Part shown: piece by piece, positions 1 through 7,208 of the stretch
Layout: each line of letters begins with the position of its first letter
How positions within the stretch are numbered: the first letter of the stretch is position 1
Source: Rhodospirillales bacterium
GTDB lineage: Bacteria; Pseudomonadota; Alphaproteobacteria; ATCC43930; CGMCC-115725
Direction of reading: 5' to 3'
Length of the DNA: 41,911 bases
NCBI GenBank assembly: GCA_027315365.1
Contig: DAHUYF010000107.1
Span: forward strand, 1-41,911
Made by a program: the position numbers and the translations under genes
The notes under the pieces: model-generated
Seen by the model: only the letters and a program-made list of their open reading frames with translations
Databases searched by the model: none
What the model was told of the DNA's origin: nothing

Positions 1-944
1 TTGGCGCCGTTTGCGCGGCCGAGGCGGGTGCCCGGGACCTCCTCCGGGCGCAGCAGGAGGTGGAACTCCGGCTCGAGCGGGCTTTCGGCATAGAATCCGA
101 CCAGCGCAATCAGCCGGCGATGCGCATTCCCGTCGGGCAGGAGGTCGCGGAACCGCGCATAGGGCAGCGGGCCGAGGGCGAGACGGACGCCGGCCTGCTG
201 GTCCCAGGCGCGGCGTCCCAACACGGCGCCCTGGCCGAGCCGGTTGTTGCGGCCGGCCACGCCGAGCCGTGTCCGCTCGCTCTCGTCGATGGCGAGCCAG
301 CGACCTTGAAGCGCCGTCCCCTTGACCGGCACGCCGAAATAGTCGGCGAGCAACCGTTCGAGGCCGTGCAGGCTGCGCGGCCGCTGCGCCAGCAGCCCGG
401 CGTAATGCAGCAACGCCCGGTCCGGGAACGCCATCCGTCCGCGCAGCTCCGGCAGCGCCACGCCGATGAGTGCGAACAGATAGAGCGCGAAATTGCTGTC
501 GGCCGGCGTGCCGCGCGTCAGGCCGGGGCGGTGCTTGGCGCGGGCGCGGTAGAGCAGCGAGAGCAGGCGGTGATTGAAGATATCGAGGAAGTCGCGGGCC
601 GCCGTGTCGCCGCGCCGCGTCCGCGCCAGCACATGCTCGCTCAGCGGCGGCGGCAGCGGCCCGAAGCCGCCGGCCAGCCCCATGAAATTCACCACCATCT
701 CCGGCGGCGCGCCCGGCCGTGCGCCGAGCGTGATCTGGTCGATCTCGCTCGCCGGAAAGGCGGCCATCAGGCTGGAGCGGAAGCGCACCGGCTCGGGCCG
801 AACGCCGCTCGTCTCGCCGACCCGAGCCGCGCGCGGCATCAGCCGTTCGAGCAGATGCACCGCCTGAAAGAAATCGAAGCGGTAGCCCTCGGCAAAGAGC
901 TGCTCGGCTACAGGACGATCCGTTCGCCAGCCAAAGGCGGCCAT
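1..944 (-). CDS. tssG: Type VI secretion baseplate protein TssG, C-terminus cut by the window edge
   Basis: I translated this by hand from the minus strand. The ATG at 944-942 opens a frame with no stop down to base 1, giving 314 codons, so the gene is 3'-truncated only by the window. The N-terminus contains the pattern FDFFQAVHLLERL near residue 24, followed by a VRFRSSLMAAFP segment and NFMGLAGGFGPLP. These are the family hallmarks of TssG (ImpH/VasB). TssG is part of the TssEFGK baseplate wedge that docks the Hcp tube and sheath onto the membrane complex. The start lies inside the end of tssF (37-nt overlap, 908-944), with a weak GGAA about 10 nt upstream, so translation is probably coupled. 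It is the last gene of the T6SS run visible here; the next genes would lie beyond the left edge. Confidence 0.93.
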   Translation of the reverse strand, partial: MAAFGWRTDRPVAEQLFAEGYRFDFFQAVHLLERLMPRAARVGETSGVRPEPVRFRSSLMAAFPASEIDQITLGARPGAPPEMVVNFMGLAGGFGPLPPPLSEHVLARTRRGDTAARDFLDIFNHRLLSLLYRARAKHRPGLTRGTPADSNFALYLFALIGVALPELRGRMAFPDRALLHYAGLLAQRPRSLHGLERLLADYFGVPVKGTALQGRWLAIDESERTRLGVAGRNNRLGQGAVLGRRAWDQQAGVRLALGPLPYARFRDLLPDGNAHRRLIALVGFYAESPLEPEFHLLLRPEEVPGTRLGRANGA

Positions 945-2737
945 GTCTTCCAGATTCCGTCGCGTTGTGCGCTCGTGAGCACGAGCTGCGTAAAGCTGTT
1001 GGCAGCGGCGTAGAGACCGAGGAAGCGGCTCAACACCGCGCCGAGAAGAAAGGCGCTGGCGCCGACATAGAGCGTCTCGTCGACGCCGAGCGTCACCTCC
1101 ATGCCGCGGCAGAAGCCGCGCCAGCCATCGTTGCCGATGCGGCGCACCACCGGACGGCTTGCCAGCGAGCGCAGGCCCTGGATCTGCTTCTCCACCGTGC
1201 CGCCATCGAGGCTCGCATAGAGCCGCAGGATTTCGCGCAGCGCGTTCAGCCCCTGCTCGCCATCGCCGAGCGACAGCTGGTTCAGCGAGAGGTGCGAAAT
1301 CAGCCGCCAGAGCGTATCGCCGGCAAGCGGCGGCGTGAGCTGGCGGGTCGGCTTGGTCAGGCAGGCGATGCCCGAGACCGGCGCGTCGATCTCGATCTCG
1401 AGCCGGGTCCCCGGCCCGATATGCTCGGCCAGGCCGCGGTTGGTAGCGAGGGTATGGGCGAAGGCGGTCTGCGAGGGCGGCCGCGTCGGCGTGAAATCGA
1501 GGTCGAGGAAGGAAAGCAGCACGTCGGTCCCCGGCATGTCGGCACGGCCCGTCGCCTCGCGGCGCGCCGTCCAGAAGGCGCCCTGCCGGTTCATCGACGC
1601 ATGGTGATCGTAGGAGAAGTAGGGCAGGAAGGTGCGGCTGTCGTCGGCCAGGTCCGAGGTGGCGGAGACCTTGAGGATCGAATGGATCTCGGTGCTGCGC
1701 TCCCAGCGGTTGTCCGGCACCAGCAGGTATTCGGTCTTGGTCTGATCGATGCGGATGGGCTCGGTCGTCTTCGGGAAGAGATTGATGATCGGCGTGGCGC
1801 CGAGTGCGAAGCTGCGCCGGTTGATGCCGAGGCGCCGCTGCGGGCTCTTGCGCAGCAGGAACAGGAGATCGAGCGATTTGTGCGGACCGAGCGGCGGCAG
1901 CCGCGTCAACTCGAAGAAGTGGAATTTTTGCGGGAAGACGAAATATTCCTGGATCAGCCGGTAGCCCAGATGGGCGTTGCTCGGATAGGGCAGCAGCCCG
2001 TCCTCGACGGCAAAGCCGACGGCCTCGACGGATTCCGCCGGCAGGCGGGCGCTCGGCGCCTTTCTGCCCTCGGGCATGACGGCGACGCCGACGAGTTCAT
2101 TGAACAGCAGCTCGTAGATCGTGCCGGCGACGCCCGGCTCGGCGCCGATGAAAAAACGCAGGCTCGGCGGCACGACGTCGGCGAAATTCCACTGTCCCTG
2201 GCACTGCAGCTTGAGACGCAGCACCGCGGCGACCTCGGGCATGGCGTCGAGAAAGTCGTAGTCGGCGGCCGGTGCCAGATCGGCATGGGCGATCTCGATC
2301 GGCCAGAGCGTCACCGGATAGCCGGTGCGGAAGCGGCAGGTGAGCCGGTCGCGCTGCGGCCCGGCGGTCTCGGCAAAGACCGCGGTCTGGCGCGGAATGA
2401 GGAAGCCCTGCGCCGCGCGCGCCTGGGCCGCGTCCACCGCGAATTGCGCGATCGCCATCGAGGGCACCGGCGCCACCAGATGCGGGTAGAGGACCGACAG
2501 CAAGGCCGTCGGGATCTCGGGGAACTCGCTGTCGAGGGTGCGCTGGAGACGCGCCGTCAGGAAGGCGAAGGATTCGAGCAGCCGCTCGATATGGGGGTCC
2601 TGCGATTCCGCCCCGCCATATTCGAGCCGGTTGGCGATTTTCGGATAGCGGCGCGCGAAATCGAGGCCGCGGTCGCGGAGATAGGCGAGCTCTCGCTGGT
2701 AATAGGCGAGGATGTCGTCGAGCCCGTCACTCGCCAT
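908..2737 (-). CDS. tssF: Type VI secretion baseplate protein TssF
   Basis: 609 aa. I chose the ATG at 2737-2735 because the protein then begins MASDGLDDILAYYQRELAYL. This is the classical TssF (ImpG/VasA) start, with the YYxxELxxLR motif followed by FARRYPKIANRL and DPHIERLLESFAFL. Those segments are diagnostic of the family, and the length is normal (about 580-640 aa). TssF binds TssG and TssE to form baseplate wedges. The start overlaps the last 11 bases of tssE (2727-2737) and the end overlaps tssG, which is typical of a single translationally coupled operon. The frame can be extended 11 codons upstream into tssE, but that extension has no family similarity. A long open frame on the opposite strand is only the GC-rich shadow of this gene. 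Confidence 0.96.
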   Translation of the reverse strand: MASDGLDDILAYYQRELAYLRDRGLDFARRYPKIANRLEYGGAESQDPHIERLLESFAFLTARLQRTLDSEFPEIPTALLSVLYPHLVAPVPSMAIAQFAVDAAQARAAQGFLIPRQTAVFAETAGPQRDRLTCRFRTGYPVTLWPIEIAHADLAPAADYDFLDAMPEVAAVLRLKLQCQGQWNFADVVPPSLRFFIGAEPGVAGTIYELLFNELVGVAVMPEGRKAPSARLPAESVEAVGFAVEDGLLPYPSNAHLGYRLIQEYFVFPQKFHFFELTRLPPLGPHKSLDLLFLLRKSPQRRLGINRRSFALGATPIINLFPKTTEPIRIDQTKTEYLLVPDNRWERSTEIHSILKVSATSDLADDSRTFLPYFSYDHHASMNRQGAFWTARREATGRADMPGTDVLLSFLDLDFTPTRPPSQTAFAHTLATNRGLAEHIGPGTRLEIEIDAPVSGIACLTKPTRQLTPPLAGDTLWRLISHLSLNQLSLGDGEQGLNALREILRLYASLDGGTVEKQIQGLRSLASRPVVRRIGNDGWRGFCRGMEVTLGVDETLYVGASAFLLGAVLSRFLGLYAAANSFTQLVLTSAQRDGIWKTWPPLAGERIVL

Positions 2738-3215
2738 GGCTCTCGCCGGTGCCGTGCACCGAAACGGCAAAGGAAATCGGCTCGATCATCGAGCCCAGAC
2801 GCAGATCGCCGTCGACATGGACGATGAGGGCGCCGTTCTGCCGGGCGTCGCGTTCGACGCGGACGCGCGGATTGGCGAGCCGCGGCTCGTAGGTCTCGAT
2901 CGCCTGGCGCAGCGCCTGTATCAGCCTGGTTTCGCTGTCGAAGTCGCGCGGGCCGAACAGCGACAGATCGGGTATGCCATAGTCGATCGTGCTGCGCGCG
3001 CGGGCGGCCAGGATGTCGGCGGCCACCGGCGCGCGGGTATTGAGCAGCCGATCGAGCTCGCGGGCGACCGATTGGCGCAATACCGCCGGCGGCAGCATGC
3101 GCAGCGGCTGCGCCTCGGCATCGACATCGGGATCGACGTCGGTGAGACGCTCGAACAGTGGCGCCGGCGCCCCGGAAACGAAGCGCGGCTCGCTCACGTC
3201 GCCGCACGCGCGCAA
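2727..3215 (-). CDS. tssE: Type VI secretion baseplate protein TssE (gp25-like)
   Basis: About 162 aa, with a lysozyme-like gp25/GPW fold as in the phage T4 baseplate wedge. Visible family features are the early PLFERLTD segment, the LRQSVARELDRLLNTRAP stretch, the YGIPDLSLFG motif and the closing LRLGSMIEPISFAV strands. TssE starts sheath polymerisation together with TssF, TssG and TssK. The start is uncertain. The longest frame begins with TTG at 3215, but GTG at 3197 (giving VSEPRFVSGAP) fits the usual N-terminus better. Neither has a clear Shine-Dalgarno site. The gene follows hcp after a 161-nt gap carrying a strong hairpin (3302-3320), so it may be expressed less than hcp. It overlaps tssF by 11 nt. 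Confidence 0.92.
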   Translation of the reverse strand: MRACGDVSEPRFVSGAPAPLFERLTDVDPDVDAEAQPLRMLPPAVLRQSVARELDRLLNTRAPVAADILAARARSTIDYGIPDLSLFGPRDFDSETRLIQALRQAIETYEPRLANPRVRVERDARQNGALIVHVDGDLRLGSMIEPISFAVSVHGTGESHGE

Positions 3216-3301
3216 GCGCTCGTTGGCGGCGTCAGCCTGTCCCGGCCAAACGCCGGAGCCGCGGCCCGCGGGCTAGCATCGCTGGAAACCACCCCTCACC
3301 T

Positions 3302-3320
3302 CCCGCCGTTTCGCGGCGGG
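3302..3320 (-). terminator. Perfect GC hairpin between hcp and tssE, possible attenuator
   Basis: The plus strand reads CCCGCCG, loop TTTCG, CGGCGGG, a perfect 7-bp all-GC stem with a 5-nt loop. It lies 57 nt after the hcp stop on the transcribed minus strand. No U-run follows it on that strand, so a complete Rho-independent terminator is not supported. A partial attenuator or a 3' stabiliser of hcp mRNA would fit the need for far more Hcp than TssE. That function is inferred. Confidence 0.45.
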
Positions 3321-3376
3321 GCTCCTCGCTCCCCCCGACGGGCGAGCAGCCTTGCGCCGCAGCGGCAAAGCCGTCG

Positions 3377-3877
3377 CTACGACACTTCCTGCTTGATCAG
3401 GTCGTGCTTTACCGGCTGGGCGCCGTCGGCGGTGCCGTCATCCTTCTTCTGCGGGATGTATTTGTACTCGATGACGCCGTAATTGAGCGCCACCGTCTCG
3501 GTCGGGACGTCGCCGGTGCCGCCGCCGAAGCTGATGTTCGACACGATGATGTTCGACATCACGACCTCGAGATACTTGACCGGCTTGTTGTCGCCGTCGG
3601 CGCGAAAGGCGGTGAAGGTGCCCTTGCCGATCAGCTTGCCGCTCCAACACTGCTTCAGCAGGTCGTCGGTTGCGGAGTCGAGGTATTTGGTGATGGTGAA
3701 ATCGGAATGATTGGCCTGCTCGACCGTGCCGCCGCCCGCCGAACTGCGCGTCGGCGAGGTCGGCTGGTTGAAGGAATGGCTCCAGGACAGAACCTGGATT
3801 TCGCCGGTGTGGTCGCTGTCCGAGGACTCGCCCGTGATGTCAGGCGTCTCGAGCTTCAGGAACATATTGCCAGCCAT
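3377..3877 (-). CDS. hcp: Hcp (TssD), type VI secretion tube protein
   Basis: 166 aa. Hcp forms hexameric rings that stack into the inner tube fired through the sheath, and it is itself secreted. The start MAGNMFLKLETPDITGES, the central SxSxP-type loop, and the TVEQANHSDFTITKYLD and ALNYGVIEYKYIPQKKDDG strands are typical of the family (PF05638). The C-terminus carries a short charged tail after the last strand, which ends in IKQEVS. The start ATG at 3877 is preceded by GGGGAGA about 8 nt upstream. The gene lies 36 nt after tssC and before the hairpin at 3302-3320. No effector or transmembrane fusion is present, so this is a plain structural Hcp. Confidence 0.97.
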   Translation of the reverse strand: MAGNMFLKLETPDITGESSDSDHTGEIQVLSWSHSFNQPTSPTRSSAGGGTVEQANHSDFTITKYLDSATDDLLKQCWSGKLIGKGTFTAFRADGDNKPVKYLEVVMSNIIVSNISFGGGTGDVPTETVALNYGVIEYKYIPQKKDDGTADGAQPVKHDLIKQEVS

Positions 3878-3912
3878 GGAGGCTCTCCCCGTTCGCTTTG
3901 CTTATGCCGCGC

Positions 3913-5385
3913 TTACGCCGCCGCCGGTGGCGGCAGCTCCGCCACCAGGCGGATCGACGCCGTCAGTTCCTCGAGCTGGAAATGGGGCCGGAGGAACACG
4001 GTGGCGCGATAGACGCCCGGTTTGCCGGGGACGTCGAAGACATCGACACGCGCTTCGCGCAGCGGATATTTCGCCTTCAGATCCTGGCCGGCGTCGTCCT
4101 TGCCGAGGACGTAGTCGATGATCCAGGTGTTGAGATAGGTCTGCACGTTTTCCTTGGTCATGAAGGAGCCGATCTTGTCGCGCATGATGACTTTGATGTA
4201 ATGCGCGAAGCGCGAGGCGTTGAGCATGTAGGGCAGCCGCGCCGAGAGCGCGGCGTTGGCATTCGCCGTCGCGAGATTGTAGACCTTCGGCTTGTTCGTG
4301 GTCTGGCCGCCGAAGAAGGCGGCGTAGTCGGTGCCCTTGCAATGCACCAGCGCGACGAAGCCGAGGTCGCTCAACTCCTTCTCGCGCCGGTCGGTGATGG
4401 CGATCTCGGTCGGGCATTTCAGCGCGATGTCGCCGTCATCGGTGAGGAAGGTGTGCGCCGGCAGACCCTCTACCTTGCCGCCGCCCTCGACGCCGCGGAT
4501 CGCCGCCGTCCAGCCGTGCTTGGCAAAGGCATCGGTGATGCGGACGCCGAGCGCCCAGGCGGCATTGCCCCAGAGATATTTGGCGTGATCGCGCCCGTCG
4601 GTGTCCTCGACGAAGTTCATGCCTTCGACCGGCACGGTGTTGGGCCCGTAGGGCAGCCGCAGCAGAATGTGCGGCAACGCCAGCGTCACGTAGCGCGAGT
4701 CCTCGCTCTCGCGGAAGGAGCGCCAGGTGACCAGCTCCATGCTCTCGAATATCTTGGCGAGATCGCGCGGGATGCCCAGCTCGGTGAAGGCGTCCATGTC
4801 GAACAACCGCGCGCTGGCCGCAGCGATGAACGGCGCATGCGCCGCCGCGGCGACGCTCGACAGCTTCTGCAGCAGCTGCACGTCCTGGGGGTGGCGCCCG
4901 AATTCGTAATCGCCGAGCAGCATGCTGTAAGGATGGCCGCCGAAAGTACCGTACTCTTCCTCATAGACCTTCTTGAAGAGTGCGCTCTGATCGAACTCGA
5001 CCGCCTTGTCGAGGTCCTTGAACAGCTCCGCCTTGGTGATGTTGAGCAACCGGAGCTTCAGCCGCGTGCTGGTCTCGGTGTTCATCACCATGTAGTGAAG
5101 GCCCCGCCAGGAGGCCTCCATCTTCTGCAGGTCGGGATGATGCAGGATCTCGTTGAGCTGCGCGCTCAGGAGATCATCGATCTCGGCGATGCGGTCGTTG
5201 ATCGCCTCGGCGACGTCGGCCTTGACCGTGCCGCCTTCGGCGAGCACGTCGTGGACGAATTCACCGACGAGATCGCGAGCGTAGTCGCGCTGCGATTCAT
5301 CACGCGCGAGCTTGCCGTCGATGATGATCTTGTCGAGCAGGCTGGCCGGCGCTGCGCCGTTGCCGCCCTGGGTTTCTTCAGCCAT
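3913..5385 (-). CDS. tssC: TssC, type VI secretion contractile sheath large subunit
   Basis: 490 aa, the usual length for TssC (VipB/ImpC). With TssB it forms the contractile sheath around the Hcp tube and is recycled by ClpV. Family signatures in order are: VQAEIN-like helices near residues 50-80, the WRGLHYMV motif near residue 95, LGDYEFGRHPQDV near 155, FIAAASARLFDMDAF near 185, and the conserved C-terminal SRFAHYIKVIMRDKIGSF followed by LREARVDVFDVPGKPG. The last segment lies in the sheath core that contacts Hcp. The start ATG at 5385 has an excellent Shine-Dalgarno sequence (AGGAGGAGG) ending about 5 nt upstream. It follows tssB by 19 nt. The final PPPAAA tail is low complexity. Confidence 0.97.
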   Translation of the reverse strand: MAEETQGGNGAAPASLLDKIIIDGKLARDESQRDYARDLVGEFVHDVLAEGGTVKADVAEAINDRIAEIDDLLSAQLNEILHHPDLQKMEASWRGLHYMVMNTETSTRLKLRLLNITKAELFKDLDKAVEFDQSALFKKVYEEEYGTFGGHPYSMLLGDYEFGRHPQDVQLLQKLSSVAAAAHAPFIAAASARLFDMDAFTELGIPRDLAKIFESMELVTWRSFRESEDSRYVTLALPHILLRLPYGPNTVPVEGMNFVEDTDGRDHAKYLWGNAAWALGVRITDAFAKHGWTAAIRGVEGGGKVEGLPAHTFLTDDGDIALKCPTEIAITDRREKELSDLGFVALVHCKGTDYAAFFGGQTTNKPKVYNLATANANAALSARLPYMLNASRFAHYIKVIMRDKIGSFMTKENVQTYLNTWIIDYVLGKDDAGQDLKAKYPLREARVDVFDVPGKPGVYRATVFLRPHFQLEELTASIRLVAELPPPAAA

Positions 5386-5404
5386 GTGCGCCTCCTCCTG
5401 CGAC

Positions 5405-5926
5405 CTATTGAGCGGGCTTCGCCTCGGCGCCTTCGCCGAGATCCTTCTTGAGCGCGGCCTGGCTCTCGGTGTTCTGGATGACGTCCTTCAACAGCGCGTC
5501 GAGCCCATCATTGCCGTCGAGCTTGGTGAGGAGGTCGCGCAACCGCTGGCGGCCCTCATACAGCTTCTTCAGCGCCGGCACCTGCTGGATGATTTCCACC
5601 GGCCCGAACTGGTCCATGTTCTTGAAGACGAGTTCGATATTGAGCTGGTCGGGGCTGTCCTTGACCAGTTTGTTGGGCACGCGGAACGCGAGGCGCGGCG
5701 AGATCGCAGCCAGCACGTCGTCGAAATTGTCGCGGTCGATCTCGACGAATTTCCGGTCCTTCACGGGCGGCAGCGCCTCGGCCGGCTTGCCCGAGAGATC
5801 GGCCAGCATGCCGACGATGAAGGGCAGCTCCTTCTTTTCGATCGCATTACCGATCTCGACGTCGTAGGTGATCTGAACCCGCGGCGGACGTACCCGATCG
5901 AGCTTATGTTGTGTGCTCTCGGCCAT
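5405..5926 (-). CDS. tssB: TssB, type VI secretion contractile sheath small subunit
   Basis: 173 aa with the start at ATG 5926 (MAESTQHKLDRVRPPRVQI). The upstream extension of the frame is ignored because GGGGAG lies 8 nt before this ATG and the extension has no family similarity. Hallmarks of TssB (VipA/ImpB) are VQITYDVEIGNAIEKKELPF, IVGMLADLSG, KFVEIDRDNFDDVL and the C-terminal LRDLLTKLDGNDGLDALL. The protein pairs with TssC to form the sheath protomer. It is preceded by a 160-nt gap after tssA that contains a candidate promoter with an operator-like dyad (5965-5993). tssB, tssC and hcp may therefore be transcribed more strongly than the membrane-complex genes upstream. Confidence 0.97.
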   Translation of the reverse strand: MAESTQHKLDRVRPPRVQITYDVEIGNAIEKKELPFIVGMLADLSGKPAEALPPVKDRKFVEIDRDNFDDVLAAISPRLAFRVPNKLVKDSPDQLNIELVFKNMDQFGPVEIIQQVPALKKLYEGRQRLRDLLTKLDGNDGLDALLKDVIQNTESQAALKKDLGEGAEAKPAQ

Positions 5927-5964
5927 GTGGAGCTCCCCTCGAAGCGCACTCGCAACGACCTGCG

Positions 5965-5993
5965 AGTAAAAATGATTCAACCGGTTCAATCAA
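5965..5993 (-). promoter_or_regulatory. Candidate promoter with an operator-like dyad upstream of tssB
   Basis: On the minus strand, TTGATT (5993-5988) and TTTACT (5970-5965) are separated by exactly 17 bp. Each matches the sigma-70 consensus at 4 of 6 positions. The spacer and the end of the -35 are filled by an interrupted palindrome, GATT-C-AACCGGTT-C-AATC, at 5974-5991. Its 8-bp core is perfect and 16 of 18 positions are symmetric. The region is clearly richer in A/T than its surroundings and lies 39 nt from the tssB ATG. A repressor or MerR-type activator site is plausible but inferred. Confidence 0.4.
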
Positions 5994-6086
5994 GCGGATT
6001 GTATGGCTCCGCGCGATTATCTTTGCCGCCGCTTTAACCGATTTCGCCGCAATACGGTCACATCCAAGTAAATCCATGCGCGGCCT

Positions 6087-7208
6087 TCAGCGAGGATTGA
6101 GTCCAAGCAATTCGAAGAGTGCGGCGAGGTCGTTGCGTCCGCGGGTCATCTCCGCGAGCAGCTCGTGCAGCGGCATCGTGCCCCAGGCATAGGCGCGCCG
6201 CAGCAGGTACGGCGTCGGACTGTGCGGCTCGGTGTGCGACAGAAACTCCGCGACCTCCAGGATCAGCCGGTAGGCTTCGTCGCGGTCGCGGATTACGCCA
6301 TCGAAGGGCGGCGGCGCCGGCTCGGCTGCCGCCTCCTCCGCTGCCGGCGCGGGCGCGGGCGCCGGTTTCGTTGCTTCTGCCGCCATCGGCACCTCGCCTC
6401 GGTTTCGCAGGGTCGCCTGCACCAATCCCTGGATATTGCTCAGCGCGCCCCGCAGCGCCGCCAGGCTCGGCGCATTGCGGCCGCATTTTTCGTCGAGCAG
6501 ACGGTCGAGATCGCCGAGCAGCGCCAGCGACGCCTCGATCCGGCGCCAGGTGCTGTGATAGAAGGCGCTGGGCGTCGCCGCCGCCGCCGCTTCGAACTCC
6601 GCGAGCTTGACGCCAGCACCCGGCTTGGCGCTCGGATGCGCCTTATGCATCTGCTCGAGCCTCAGCGCATTGGCATAATGCTCCCAGGCATATTCGTTGG
6701 GCGTGACGATGCCCGCCCGGGTCAGCGGCAGGCGATAGAGCGTCTGCGGGAGATGCGCGTTGACCCATTCCAAGGGCGCCACGCGGTAGGAGATATCCGC
6801 TTCCTCGATGGCGGGATGAAGCTGCGGCCAGAAGGCCTGGCAGAGACCGACGATCAGTCCGAGCCCGGTGGGCAGGCCGGCGAAGCCGTGGCGTTGGATA
6901 AGGCCTTCGAGCAGCCAGCAGGCGATCTGGAGGTCCTTGGAGCGGGAGGCGAGCGCCTCGCCGGCGAGCCGCACCACCTCGTCCCAGTTCGCGCGTTTGA
7001 GTTCCGTCTGCCAGACGCCTTGCGGCAGGCTGGCGTCATCCTCGCGCCGTGCCTCGCGAAGGCGCTCGTACTCGCCGGTGAAGCGCAGCGACGCGCCGGT
7101 CGGGCTGGAGCCCGGCAGCGGCGCCAGAATTGCTTCGAGATCGATGCCGTAGGGCGCCCCGGCGGCGGCGGCCGGCTCCGCCTCGCGCGGGATCGCTTCG
7201 GCGCTCAT
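6087..7208 (-). CDS. tssA: TssA, type VI secretion sheath-assembly cap protein
   Basis: 373 aa. The N-terminal ImpA_N domain (about residues 22-150) includes the PLPGSSPTGASLRFTGEYERL motif region and the WDEVVRLAGEAL-SKDLQIACWLLEGL helices. A Pro/Ala/Glu-rich linker near residues 283-305 leads to a short C-terminal domain that includes SPTPYLLRRAYAWGTMPL. This layout is that of the short TssA class (P. aeruginosa TssA1-like), which stays at the baseplate during sheath assembly. The long class lines the distal cap instead. The start ATG overlaps the tssM stop (ATGA, 7205-7208), so the two are translationally coupled. tssB follows after 160 nt with its own candidate promoter. Confidence 0.95.
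   Translation of the reverse strand: MSAEAIPREAEPAAAAGAPYGIDLEAILAPLPGSSPTGASLRFTGEYERLREARREDDASLPQGVWQTELKRANWDEVVRLAGEALASRSKDLQIACWLLEGLIQRHGFAGLPTGLGLIVGLCQAFWPQLHPAIEEADISYRVAPLEWVNAHLPQTLYRLPLTRAGIVTPNEYAWEHYANALRLEQMHKAHPSAKPGAGVKLAEFEAAAAATPSAFYHSTWRRIEASLALLGDLDRLLDEKCGRNAPSLAALRGALSNIQGLVQATLRNRGEVPMAAEATKPAPAPAPAAEEAAAEPAPPPFDGVIRDRDEAYRLILEVAEFLSHTEPHSPTPYLLRRAYAWGTMPLHELLAEMTRGRNDLAALFELLGLNPR

Noticed and set aside
965-2827. A 620-codon plus-strand frame opposite tssF
   Set aside because: Antisense shadow with no recognisable domain; tssF on the other strand is unambiguous.
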